A stretch of 51,705 nt of DNA, taken from NCBI GenBank assembly GCA_001767035.1, contig MEKR01000095.1, positions 1-51,705 on the forward strand. The letters are read 5' to 3'. This DNA comes from Acidobacteria bacterium RIFCSPLOWO2_02_FULL_61_28. GTDB taxonomy: Bacteria; Acidobacteriota; Terriglobia; 2-12-FULL-54-10. The position numbers and the translations under genes are program-made. The notes beneath the pieces are model-generated. The model worked only from the letters and a program-made list of their open reading frames with translations, was not told where the DNA came from and made no database searches. Below, one piece after another: positions 10,013 to 18,744 of the stretch (its first letter is position 1; each line of letters begins with the position of its first letter).

Positions 10013-10149
10013 ACAGCGCAGGCGCTCCTCGTCCGGGCGCAGGAAGCGTTGAAGAGCAGTGATACGTGAATAGTGACGAGTGAATAACAAGAGTCTAGTT
10101 GCCGACGCATTTCCTAACCACTAACCACTAATCACTTACAACACCCTAT

Positions 10150-10989
10150 ATGCAACGAGCACTTTCTACTTATTTGTTTCGTGACTGGGTTCTGGGGGTT
10201 CCGCTGCTCGACCAGATCGCGCGGGCGGGAATCGAACAGGTGGAACTCTACTGCTCCCGTCCTCATTTTGATTACACCAACCCGACCCACGTTCGGGAGA
10301 TTGCGGGCTGGTTCTCCGACTCCGCCGTGCGGCTCCATTCCCTCCACGCGCCGCTCTCGCGCGATCCACAGGAGACCTCCCATCACGCCGTGGTCTCCAT
10401 CGCCTTTCTGGATCGCCAGCGCCGCCAGGACTCCATGGATGAGATCAAACGCGCGCTCGAGGTCGCCGAATACGCCCCGTTCCGCTACCTGGTGGTGCAC
10501 CTGGGAGTCCCCGGAGAAGAGTTTGGCCTGCAAAAGTTCGACGCCGCTCTCACGAGTCTCGAACATTTGCGCCTGTTCGCCGGCCAGCGGGGCGTGGAAA
10601 TCCTGATCGAAAACATCCCCAACGATCTCTCGACCGCGCGGCGGCTCCTCGAGTTCTTCCGGCATGCCCATTTGCAAGACATGAGCGTATGCCTGGACAC
10701 GGGCCATGCCCAGCTCGACGGCGACGCGCAGGAGGCCTTGAGCCTGCTGAAGGGCCGCGTGGCGATGGCGCATCTCCATGACACGGGCGGGGCCTGGGAT
10801 GACCACCGCCTTCCCTTTGACGGCGTAATCGCCTGGGAGGACCTGATCCGGAAACTCGCCGGCGCGGCCCCGGAAGCGTCGTGGGTGATGGAGGTTCGCG
10901 GCGAGGAACACAAGGCGCCGGACCTCGAACAGGTCACCCGCGTCTTCGATCGCTTCGAGCGAATCCAGGAGGAGGAAGGCAACTCATGA
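10150..10989 (+). CDS. Sugar phosphate isomerase/epimerase-like TIM barrel (AP endonuclease 2 superfamily)
   Basis: ...GIEQVELYCSRPHFDY...VRLHSLHAPLS...LVVHLGVPG...ILIENIPNDLSTARRLLEFF...CLDTGHAQLDGD...AMAHLHDTGG..DDHRLPFDGVI. Confidence 0.87.
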   Translation: MQRALSTYLFRDWVLGVPLLDQIARAGIEQVELYCSRPHFDYTNPTHVREIAGWFSDSAVRLHSLHAPLSRDPQETSHHAVVSIAFLDRQRRQDSMDEIKRALEVAEYAPFRYLVVHLGVPGEEFGLQKFDAALTSLEHLRLFAGQRGVEILIENIPNDLSTARRLLEFFRHAHLQDMSVCLDTGHAQLDGDAQEALSLLKGRVAMAHLHDTGGAWDDHRLPFDGVIAWEDLIRKLAGAAPEASWVMEVRGEEHKAPDLEQVTRVFDRFERIQEEEGNS

Positions 10990-11010
10990 GCGCGGGCGCG
11001 CCGGTCCCGA

Positions 11011-11040
11011 ATCCGAGCCGCGACCGTCAGGGAGCGGGCC
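11011..11040 (+). repeat. Dispersed 30-mer (family D), copy 1
   Basis: atccgagccgcgaccgtcagggagcgggcc; 29/30 identical to 46601..46630. Confidence 0.8.
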
Positions 11041-11050
11041 AAAGGGGTAG

Positions 11051-11083
11051 GGGTAGCCACGGCACGCTGTTTGTGCCGTGGGT
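11051..11083 (+). repeat. REP-like palindrome (family A), singlet
   Basis: gggtagccacggcacgctgtttgtgccgtggg; GTAG foot plus CCACGGCAC/GTGCCGTGG stem. Confidence 0.85.
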
Positions 11084-11090
11084 TTTTCAA

Positions 11091-11118
11091 TCAGAGCCGC
11101 GACTGTGAAGGAGCGTCC
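11091..11118 (+). repeat. Dispersed family D, degenerate copy 2
   Basis: tcagagccgcgactgtgaaggagcgtcc; shared core GAGCCGCGAC. Confidence 0.55.
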
Positions 11119-11138
11119 ACCCAGCGGAAGGAATCACC

Positions 11139-11342
11139 ATGAGAGCGAGCTACGACCCGAAAACCGATGCCTTGAGCTTCATCTTGAAGGAAAACGCCCA
11201 GGTTGCAGAAAGCGACGAGGACAAGCCCGGCGTCATCCCCGATTACGATGAGCGCGGCGACCTCGTTTCCATGGAAATCCTGGACGCTTCGCGGCGCGTC
11301 ACCGAAGCACAGAAGATGGAGTTCCAGATCGCGGGAGAGTAA
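11139..11342 (+). CDS. DUF2283 domain protein
   Basis: MRASYDPKTDALSFILKENAQVAESDEDKPGVIPDYDERGDLVSMEILDASRRV; typical DUF2283. Confidence 0.85.
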   Translation: MRASYDPKTDALSFILKENAQVAESDEDKPGVIPDYDERGDLVSMEILDASRRVTEAQKMEFQIAGE

Positions 11343-11483
11343 CCCCCACTCCGCGCATTGCAGAAGCGATGAGATCACTATCAAGGAATCGGGTGGAATC
11401 TCTCCCAGGTTGAAGAGCCGTCCAGCTTGTCTTACAAGGGAAGGAACCGAAGCCGATAATGGCTCATTGCCGTCCGCTACAAT

Positions 11484-12038
11484 GTGAGGTCAGTCGTGAG
11501 CCATCTCTACCAGGTCGGGAAACCCTACATCGCGGGACGCCGGCGGTGGCCGGAAGCGGTCTACTACAGCTATCATCGCGGCGGGCACTGGCTGCGTGTG
11601 TTTTTCCACTCGCTTAGTGTGAGCGAGGTTGAGGAGGTCGAGACGGGCGAATGCGACTTTGCGCTGGCAGTAGACGGCCCCATTATTTTCCTGCTGTACC
11701 GCTTTGGAGACACCTCCCGGTGGCAACACGCTTCGTATTCGTGGCATGTGGTACCGGAGCGGGAGCGGAAATTGCCGAAACCGGGCACAGTGGAAAGCCG
11801 CGCGTTTCTCAGCGTGATCCTGGTTGCAGCCCAGAGCGGAATGGTTCGGGCGGTGCGTCGGTTTTCGGTCTCTCGGGAGTTCACTCAGGCTCTGCACGCG
11901 GCGATCCGGGACCAGGCGGCTTCGCCTTGGCCAGGCCGGGCGGCTTACGACGCGGCACTAGCCGACACGTACAGGCGCTATCCCACCAGCACCGATCTTC
12001 TCTCGCTCGCCCTGGCCCGCTGCCGAGGCGGGGAATAG
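11484..12038 (+). CDS. Hypothetical protein
   Basis: 184-aa ORF, GTG start, coding-like composition; no family recognised. Confidence 0.6.
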   Translation: MRSVVSHLYQVGKPYIAGRRRWPEAVYYSYHRGGHWLRVFFHSLSVSEVEEVETGECDFALAVDGPIIFLLYRFGDTSRWQHASYSWHVVPERERKLPKPGTVESRAFLSVILVAAQSGMVRAVRRFSVSREFTQALHAAIRDQAASPWPGRAAYDAALADTYRRYPTSTDLLSLALARCRGGE

Positions 12039-12041
12039 AGC

Positions 12042-12079
12042 CCGGTAGCAACAGCACGCTGTTTATGCCGTGGGTCTTT
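12042..12079 (+). repeat. Degenerate REP-like copy (family A)
   Basis: ccggtagcaacagcacgctgtttatgccgtgggtcttt; matches family A with substitutions that break the stem. Confidence 0.6.
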
Positions 12080-12129
12080 CCTTCCGATTGTGGCGTTCGC
12101 GGTACAATGTTTTCGGAGGCAATCAACCG

Positions 12130-12351
12130 ATGCCGGATTATGAATTCACGGTGGTGATTGAGCGGGACGAGGACGGGCGGTTTGTGGCGATTTGTCCGGC
12201 CCTCCAGGGTTGCTACACCGAGGGGGAGACCGAAGAGGAAGCGCGGCAGCTCATCGAAGACGCCATTCGGCTGCATGTCGAAAGCCGACTGGCGAGGAAT
12301 GAGCAGATCTACCAGGAGGTAGGCTCTCACAAGGTGCGAGTCGCGGTGTGA
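12130..12351 (+). CDS. hicB: HicB-like antitoxin
   Basis: MPDYEFTVVIERDEDGRFVAICPALQGCYTEGETEEEARQLIEDAIRLHVE; GGAGG upstream of ATG. Confidence 0.92.
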   Translation: MPDYEFTVVIERDEDGRFVAICPALQGCYTEGETEEEARQLIEDAIRLHVESRLARNEQIYQEVGSHKVRVAV

Positions 12352-12572
12352 CTCCGAAGCTCCCCTCGTTCAACGCCTGCCAGGTAATTTCCATTCTGAA
12401 GAGGCATGGTTTTGCTTTGGACCGGCAGTCGGGGAGCCATGCCGTCTTCATTCACTCCGACGGGCGCAGGACAACGGTTCCCATCCACGGCAAACGCGAT
12501 TTGGGAAAAGGAATCCTCCACCAGATCATGAAGGATGCCGAGCTAACACTTGACGACATGATGAAGGGATGA
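12348..12572 (+). CDS. hicA: HicA-like mRNA interferase toxin
   Basis: FNACQVISILKRHGFALDRQSGSHAVFIHSDGRRTTVPIHGKRDLGKGILHQIMKDAELTLDDM; GTGA overlap with hicB. Confidence 0.92.
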   Translation: MTPKLPSFNACQVISILKRHGFALDRQSGSHAVFIHSDGRRTTVPIHGKRDLGKGILHQIMKDAELTLDDMMKG

Positions 12573-12587
12573 GCGGTGTAGCAACCC

Positions 12588-13934
12588 ATGAGCGAAGCAG
12601 CATCGGCCTCCGCAGCACAGACCGAATCCCAGCCCCCCATCGTTCCCATTGACCAGATCGCGCGCTGGGAAGGCAAGCCCGTCACCATCCGGGGCTGGCT
12701 CTACAATCTGCGCGCCTCCGGCAAAATCCTCTTCCCGATCTTCCGCGACGGGACGGGACTGCTCCAGGGCGTCATCGTGCAAAAGGCGGTTTCCCCGGAG
12801 GTCTTCGCCCGCGCCAAAGAGCTGACCCAGGAATCCTCGCTGATCGTCCGCGGAACGGTCCGCGCCGACACGCGCGCGCACGGCGGGTATGAGCTCGATG
12901 TTTCCGACCTCCAGGTGCTCCAGCTTGTTCCCGTGACCGATCCCTTTCCCATCACGCCTAAAGAGCACGGCGTCGAGTTCCTGATGGACCGCCGCCACCT
13001 CTGGCTGCGCTCGCAGCGCCAGAACGCCATCCTGCGCATCCGCCACGAGATTTCGAAAGCCTGCCGCGACTTCCTCGACCAGGAAGGCTACCTCCTCGTG
13101 GACGCGCCCATCCTGACGCCTGCGGCCTGCGAGGGCACCACCACGCTCTTTGAGACCGACTACTTCGAGGAGAAGGCCTACCTCACGCAGTCCGGGCAGC
13201 TTTACAGCGAAGCGACCTGCGCCGCCTTCGGGAAGGTCTATTGCTTCGGGCCGACCTTCCGCGCCGAGAAGTCGAAAACGCGGCGGCACTTGACCGAGTT
13301 CTGGATGGTCGAGCCGGAAGCGGCCTTCGCCACGCTCGACGACATGATGGACCTCGCCGAGCGCATGGTGACCTACATCGTCAAGCAAGTCCTCGCCAAC
13401 CGTCGCCGTGAGCTGGCCACGCTCGAACGCGATGTCTCGAAACTCGAAGGGATCGAGCCGCCCTTTCCGCGCATCACTTACGATGAAGCCGTCGAAATCC
13501 TCAAGCGCAAGGGCAGCGCGTATGAATGGGGCGGTGACTTCGGCGGAACCGATGAGACGCTGCTCGGCGAAGAGTTCACCAAGCCCGTGCTGGTGCACCG
13601 CTTCCCCGCAGCGATCAAGGCCTTTTACATGGAGCCGGACCCGGAGCGCCCGGAACTCGCCCTGGGCGTGGACATGCTCGCGCCGGAAGGCTATGGCGAA
13701 ATCATCGGCGGGGGCCAGCGCGCCGCCGACTTGAACTTGCTGCTCCGCCGCATCGAGGAGCAGAAGCTGCCGAAGGAAGCCTTCGACTGGTACCTCGACC
13801 TGCGCAAGTACGGCGCTGTCCCGCACGCGGGCTTCGGCATGGGCATCGAGCGCGTCGTGGCCTGGATTTGCAAGCTCGAGCACGTCCGGGAAACCATCCC
13901 GTTCCCGCGAATGCTCTATCGCCTGCGACCATGA
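12588..13934 (+). CDS. asnS: Asparaginyl-tRNA synthetase
   Basis: [31 protein letters not shown]...[32 protein letters not shown]...[23 protein letters not shown]...[36 protein letters not shown]. Confidence 0.95.
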   Translation: MSEAASASAAQTESQPPIVPIDQIARWEGKPVTIRGWLYNLRASGKILFPIFRDGTGLLQGVIVQKAVSPEVFARAKELTQESSLIVRGTVRADTRAHGGYELDVSDLQVLQLVPVTDPFPITPKEHGVEFLMDRRHLWLRSQRQNAILRIRHEISKACRDFLDQEGYLLVDAPILTPAACEGTTTLFETDYFEEKAYLTQSGQLYSEATCAAFGKVYCFGPTFRAEKSKTRRHLTEFWMVEPEAAFATLDDMMDLAERMVTYIVKQVLANRRRELATLERDVSKLEGIEPPFPRITYDEAVEILKRKGSAYEWGGDFGGTDETLLGEEFTKPVLVHRFPAAIKAFYMEPDPERPELALGVDMLAPEGYGEIIGGGQRAADLNLLLRRIEEQKLPKEAFDWYLDLRKYGAVPHAGFGMGIERVVAWICKLEHVRETIPFPRMLYRLRP

Positions 13935-13939
13935 AGCAT

Positions 13940-13971
13940 GGGTAGCCACGGCACGGTTTTTGTGCCGTGGG
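13940..13971 (+). repeat. REP-like palindrome (family A), left bracket of RAYT
   Basis: gggtagccacggcacggtttttgtgccgtggg; exact reverse complement of 14503..14534. Confidence 0.93.
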
Positions 13972-14001
13972 TTTGTTCTTAGATCGCAATGGGTTTTGCC
14001 C

Positions 14002-14499
14002 ATGTCGAACGTCAAGCGTCTACTCCTCAGCAACCGGACGTTCTTCGTCACTATAAATCTTCGCAAGAACCTCTCGAAGTTCAGCGATGAGGAATTTTCG
14101 CTGCTTCTCGCCGCAATCGAGGAATCCCGGCGCAAGCTGGCCTTTTCCCTTTACGGCTATGTGCTCATGCCGGATCATTGGCATGCATTGATCGGAGTGA
14201 GCAACCCGCTGACAGTGTCTCGCGTGGTGCAGAATATCAAGTGGATTTCCGCCCGCCGCCTCAACCGCCACAGAAACAGCGCCGGACCCTTGTGGCAGCA
14301 CCAGTTCTGGGATCGCTTCGTCCGTCACGACAAGGAATTCGGCCACCGGCTGGCGTATATGCACCTCAATCCCGTCCGAAAGGACCTGGTGAAACATCCC
14401 GAGGACTGGAAGTGGTCAAGTTATAATAATTTTTCGCTGGACCGATCTCTCGTGGCCAGTTGTCCCATTAGGATTGATTTTGTTGACGGTCTAAAATAA
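14002..14499 (+). mobile_element. REP-associated tyrosine transposase (RAYT, Y1/IS200-like)
   Basis: HUH motif in GYVLMPDHWHALIG; ...RVVQNIKWISARRLNRHR...LWQHQFWDRFVRHDKEFGHRLAYMHLNPVRKDLVKHPEDWKWSSYNNF with conserved Tyr. Confidence 0.93.
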
Positions 14500-14502
14500 A
14501 AG

Positions 14503-14534
14503 CCCACGGCACAAAAACCGTGCCGTGGCTACCC
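14503..14534 (-). repeat. REP-like palindrome (family A), right bracket of RAYT, inverted
   Basis: cccacggcacaaaaaccgtgccgtggctaccc; perfect 32-nt inverted match to 13940..13971. Confidence 0.93.
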
Positions 14535-14580
14535 GGCTGAAGAGCGAAGCCCGAAAATCCGAAAAGTGCGAGGAGGTGGC

Positions 14581-15225
14581 ATGAAACTCTCCCACCAAGT
14601 GCAGTTTGTGGAAATGGAGTTTGTCAATCGCTGTGCAACCATAAGGTCCTTCTGTAGCAATGTGTACCCCATGCTGAAAGCTTCCTATGAAGTTTATGAG
14701 CACATTCGTGCGGAAGCTAGAGCGCGAGATATTGAGGCCGACGGGGACATCCCTAATGACGCGACATATGAACATGGTGAAGAAATCGAGGTGGCCTGTG
14801 AACAAGCCCCGGTTTCCGAAGCTATTGGGCTTGTGGGATTGTTTTCCCTTGTTTATATTGTGTGCGCTCTCGAAAAGTTCTTCGAAGCAGTTCTCAAATC
14901 GTGTGGCTGGAAGACACAAGAACCCCTCAAAATTAAACGTGCACTAGCAACCATTGAAAAAGAGGTGGGCGGAGAGGTATTGCAAACAGACGAACGGGAA
15001 CTGCTGAACGAGGTCATCAATGCAAGGAACGACTTCGTTCATCGGAGAGGCCGAGCAGACCGGGCGAAAAAGTTCGTCCGGGACTGTGGGGTTGATGCTG
15101 ATGGCAATCCCGTCCGTGAAATAAGCTTTACCCGCGAAAATGTAATAGAAGTCACGACTGAACTGGAAAGAATCTCCTCCCATTTAGTCGAGGGATGTAA
15201 ACCCTTTAGTGCTTCATTTCCGTAA
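14581..15225 (+). CDS. HEPN-like domain protein (putative)
   Basis: All-helical protein with Rx4H motif ELLNEVINARNDFVHRRGRAD; AT-richer than flanks. Confidence 0.55.
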   Translation: MKLSHQVQFVEMEFVNRCATIRSFCSNVYPMLKASYEVYEHIRAEARARDIEADGDIPNDATYEHGEEIEVACEQAPVSEAIGLVGLFSLVYIVCALEKFFEAVLKSCGWKTQEPLKIKRALATIEKEVGGEVLQTDERELLNEVINARNDFVHRRGRADRAKKFVRDCGVDADGNPVREISFTRENVIEVTTELERISSHLVEGCKPFSASFP

Positions 15226-15288
15226 CCATTCCATAGATGTAGAGCCAGGCAAAGGGTCTATTCCGCCCATCGGTTGGGACCAAGGGTC

Positions 15289-15561
15289 ATGCAGCATATA
15301 ATCACTGTCCGATACGACGAGAATCACCTCCGGGCCTCTTTGTTGTGCCCTCTTTGCAAGGAGAATTGGGAATTCCCTTTTTCAGCGCGGGAAATCTTCG
15401 GAAAGCCACAACCTTCGCCTGAAATAATCGTCGCGCTGCATCTTTACGGTGCTGGACCCGAGCAAACTCAGTGCCGAGGTTTTGATGTGGGTTCCGTTAT
15501 CCCACGAATAGAACGAAGGGATACGAATACGCTAGAGCTTACGCTTGAGCCGATTAAGTGA
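15289..15561 (+). CDS. Hypothetical small protein
   Basis: MQHIITVRYDENHLRASLLCPLCKENWEFPFS...; one CxxC pair; no family recognised. Confidence 0.45.
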   Translation: MQHIITVRYDENHLRASLLCPLCKENWEFPFSAREIFGKPQPSPEIIVALHLYGAGPEQTQCRGFDVGSVIPRIERRDTNTLELTLEPIK

Positions 15562-15571
15562 AAGCGGGTAG

Positions 15572-15649
15572 GGGTAGCCACGGCACGCTTTTTGTGCCGT
15601 GGGCTTTTCCGGAACGACCCCACGGCATAAAGAACATGCCGTGGCTACC
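15572..15649. repeat. BIME-like pair of opposed family A REPs
   Basis: gggtagccacggcacgctttttgtgccgtggg-cttttccggaacga-ccccacggcataaagaacatgccgtggctacc. Confidence 0.88.
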
Positions 15650-15655
15650 AACACA

Positions 15656-16564
15656 ATGCGCAAGATCAGAATCATCGGCGTGCCGCTTGACCTGGGCCAG
15701 GAGCGCCGGGGCGTGGACATGGGTCCGTCGGCGCTGCGCGTGGCGGGGTTGAACGACCGCATCCGCGAGCTGGGCTTTGAGGTCGAGGACGCCGGCAACC
15801 TCCACGTCCCGATCCGGGAGATGCAGGCGGTCGGGAATCATCGGGCCAAGTACCTCACGGAGATTGCCGGCGTCGCAAAGCACCATGCTGCGTGGGTTCT
15901 GCGAACGCTGCGCCAGGGTTATTTGCCGCTGGTTTTGGGCGGGGACCACTCGATTGCCGTCGGCACGGTCGCGGGAGTCTCGGCCTACTACCGGCGGAAG
16001 AATAAACAAATCGGGCTGATCTGGGTGGACGCGCACGCCGACATGAACACGCCCGAGACTTCCCCGAGCGGCAACATCCACGGGATGCCGCTGGCGTGCT
16101 GCCTGGGCTACGGACCGAAGGAGTTGACGAGCCTGCTCGGGTTCTCTCCGATCGTGCCGCCGCGCAACGCCGTGCTGGTAGGCGTGCGCGAAGTGGACGC
16201 GCAGGAGAAGCGCATCGTGAACGAAAGCGGCCTGACGGTTTACACCATGCGCGACATTGATGAGCGCGGCCTGCGGACGGTGATGGAAGAGGCCATCGCC
16301 ATCGCCGACCGCGACACCGCCGGCTTTGCCGTCACGCTCGACATGGACTTTGTGGACCCATCGGAAGCTCCCGGCGTCGGCACGCCCGTGCGCGGCGGCG
16401 CGACTTACCGCGAGGCGCATCTGGTGATGGAAATGATGGCCGACGCCAAGCGCATACTCTCGCTCGAAATCGTCGAGGTCAACCCCGTCATTGACGTGGC
16501 CAACAAGACGGCGGCCCTGGCGGTCGAACTCACGCTCTCCGCGCTGGGCAAGAAAATCCTTTAA
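15656..16564 (+). CDS. rocF: Arginase (ureohydrolase family)
   Basis: MRKIRIIGVPLDLGQERRGVDMGPSALRVAGL...LGGDHSIAVGTVAG...IWVDAHADMNTPETSPSGNIHGMPLA...LDMDFVDPSEAPGVGTPVRGGATYREAHL. Confidence 0.95.
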   Translation: MRKIRIIGVPLDLGQERRGVDMGPSALRVAGLNDRIRELGFEVEDAGNLHVPIREMQAVGNHRAKYLTEIAGVAKHHAAWVLRTLRQGYLPLVLGGDHSIAVGTVAGVSAYYRRKNKQIGLIWVDAHADMNTPETSPSGNIHGMPLACCLGYGPKELTSLLGFSPIVPPRNAVLVGVREVDAQEKRIVNESGLTVYTMRDIDERGLRTVMEEAIAIADRDTAGFAVTLDMDFVDPSEAPGVGTPVRGGATYREAHLVMEMMADAKRILSLEIVEVNPVIDVANKTAALAVELTLSALGKKIL

Positions 16565-16685
16565 GTGCTCCGTTTCTTCCCGCTCCCTGGCATCGGGCCG
16601 ACCCCGTCATCAAAATCTCACTTCAACGCCCAATCCCTTGGAAAGTCGCGTCTCCTGCTGAATAATAGGGGTTGGCATCCGAACT

Positions 16686-16832
16686 GCCACAGAGGCACAG
16701 AGGAGAGGAGAAGTCAGATCAAGAAAAAACCCCCCTTCGCTGAGTGCCGAAGGGCTCAGGATGACATCCGTTGGTGCATTTTGTTTCCTGACTTCTGAAT
16801 TCTTCTTCTCGGTGTCTCCGTGACTCTGTGGC
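16686..16832. repeat. CACAGAG-type inverted-repeat intergenic element, copy 1
   Basis: Left GCCACAGAGGCACAGAGG, right CTCCGTGACTCTGTGGC; inner AGAAGTCAG/CTGACTTCT. Confidence 0.75.
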
Positions 16833-16848
16833 AAAGGCAATCCACGAA

Positions 16849-17964
16849 ATGATGAAGAAACTGCGCGTAGCGGTTTTATTTGGAGGGCGCTCGGCGGAGC
16901 ATGAAGTCTCGCTCCAGTCGGCGCGGAACGTGATCGCCGCCGCCGACCCCCGCAAGTACGAAATTGTTCCCATCGAGATCACGAAGGAGGGGCGCTGGCG
17001 GGCGGGCATCAGGCCAGAATTTGTTCGTGGAGCGGGCGACGGCAAGCGCGTCATCGTAAAAAGTCAGGAAGTGATCCTGGCTCCGACGCCGGCAGTGCCG
17101 GCTCCGCTGGTCCTGACGAAGCGCCTCGACTCGGCCCGCAGCATCGGCCGGCTGGACGTGATCTTTCCGGTGCTGCACGGCACGTTCGGAGAAGACGGAA
17201 CGATTCAGGGGTTGCTCGAACTGGCCGGGATTCCCTACGTCGGCGCGGGCGTGCTCGGTTCCGCGGCGGGCATGGACAAGGAAGTCATGAAGCGCCTCTT
17301 CCGCGAGCGCGGCCTGCCGATTGTTCCGTATCTGACCGTCCGCCGGGAGGAATTCGAGGCGGCTCCGCGCAGGACGTGCCTCGCCGTAGAAAAAAAGTTC
17401 CGCTACCCGGTCTTTGTCAAGCCCGCGAATCTCGGTTCTTCGGTCGGGATCAGCAAAGCGCGGAATCGGCGGGAACTCGCCGCCGCCCTCCGAACCGCCG
17501 CCGACTACGACCGCAAGATTCTCGTCGAGAAGGCCATTGCTGGGCGGGAAATCGAGTGCTCGGTCCTCGGCAACGATGATCCCATTGCTTCCGTACCCGG
17601 CGAGGTTATCCCTGGAAGCGAATTCTATGATTACGCCGACAAGTACCTGGAAGACTCCGCGAAATTGATCGTTCCGGCACCGCTGCGGCCTGCGCAGACG
17701 CGGGAAGTGCAGCGGCTGGCCGTCGAGGCGTTTCGCGCCATTGATTGCGCCGGGATGGCGCGGGTGGATTTTTTCCTGGAGAAAAGAACCGGGAAAATTT
17801 ACGTCAACGAGATCAACACCATCCCCGGCTTCACCGCCATCAGCATGTACCCGCGCATGTGGGAGGCCAGCGGCCTGCCCTATGCGAAGCTGATTGACCG
17901 CCTGATCGAGCTCGCGCTCGAACGCCACCGGGAAAAAACTCGGACCCGCTACAGCCTGCGATAA
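16849..17964 (+). CDS. ddl: D-alanine--D-alanine ligase
   Basis: KLRVAVLFGGRSAEHEVSLQSARNV...VLHGTFGEDGTIQGLLELAGIPYVGAGVLGSAAGMDKEVMK...FVKPANLGSSVGISKA...VNEINTIPGFTAISMYPRMW. Confidence 0.96.
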   Translation: MMKKLRVAVLFGGRSAEHEVSLQSARNVIAAADPRKYEIVPIEITKEGRWRAGIRPEFVRGAGDGKRVIVKSQEVILAPTPAVPAPLVLTKRLDSARSIGRLDVIFPVLHGTFGEDGTIQGLLELAGIPYVGAGVLGSAAGMDKEVMKRLFRERGLPIVPYLTVRREEFEAAPRRTCLAVEKKFRYPVFVKPANLGSSVGISKARNRRELAAALRTAADYDRKILVEKAIAGREIECSVLGNDDPIASVPGEVIPGSEFYDYADKYLEDSAKLIVPAPLRPAQTREVQRLAVEAFRAIDCAGMARVDFFLEKRTGKIYVNEINTIPGFTAISMYPRMWEASGLPYAKLIDRLIELALERHREKTRTRYSLR

Positions 17965-18023
17965 CCACGGACAACGACAAAGCTGAAGGAGTAACCCCTG
18001 CATCGGGCGTTCGCGCTGCGGCT

Positions 18024-18527
18024 TCAGAACAACCGGCTTCGCGGGAATTTCTGTTTCAGCCAGCCGTCCACGCCGAGCGAGCGGCCCGCGGCGGCAATCA
18101 CGAACAGCAGGTGAAGAAAAATGAAGAGCCGGTTCACTCGGACTTGAAGGGGGTTGGCGCTGGGAATGGCGATCGCGAAGAGGATATTGAAATTGTGAAA
18201 GGCCCCGAACGACGACGCGATCCGCACCAGGCAGCCGGTGACCAGCGAGATGCCGATGGCCATCTCGCCGAACGCCACCAGGTAGCTGATGAAAACCGGA
18301 TGGGGCGCGACGAAGTCCAGGATGAATTCCCGGTGGAAGGCAAGGGGGTCCTTGGCGGCGTCGGCGAGATACTCCTGCACGGTTGATCCGGTAAAAAAGT
18401 TCCCGCTCAGCTTGATCCAGGCCACCTCGACAAAGTGGTAGCCGACCAGGATTCGGACGATCGCCAGGTAGCCGCCGTAGCTGGTCTTCCGAAAACTTTC
18501 CGCGAGCCAAGTCCATGCCTTCCGCAT
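18024..18527 (-). CDS. DoxX family membrane protein
   Basis: RILVGYHFVEVAWIKLSGNFFTGS...ISYLVAFGEMAIGISLVTGCLVRIAS; four TM segments. Confidence 0.8.
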   Translation of the reverse strand: MRKAWTWLAESFRKTSYGGYLAIVRILVGYHFVEVAWIKLSGNFFTGSTVQEYLADAAKDPLAFHREFILDFVAPHPVFISYLVAFGEMAIGISLVTGCLVRIASSFGAFHNFNILFAIAIPSANPLQVRVNRLFIFLHLLFVIAAAGRSLGVDGWLKQKFPRSRLF

Positions 18528-18744
18528 CTGTTCGAACTCCTCCGGTGACGTGGCCCCGTAAAGCTGCGGCCATTGTAGTAACCGGGGCTGTGGGTGTCAA
18601 TCCGCCTGCGCGGATTTTGCCGCGCAACTTGCTCCGCATTGAGTGGGGATGCTAGTCTGCCAAAGGATGTAGCCAAAGCATATAGCCAAGGGTTTAGAAA
18701 GACCGGCGGGTTTTGCGCGTCCATCCAGCACAGCGGGGAGAACG

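Noticed and set aside
12543-14135. 530-aa minus-strand ORF
   Set aside because: Antisense to asnS.
15572-15649. BIME as a simple bidirectional terminator
   Set aside because: No poly-T tract, the same sequences recur in non-terminal contexts, and a matching RAYT is present. A secondary terminator role is still possible.
16876-18639. 587-aa minus-strand ORF
   Set aside because: Covers the ddl antisense and the DoxX gene out of frame; no domain.
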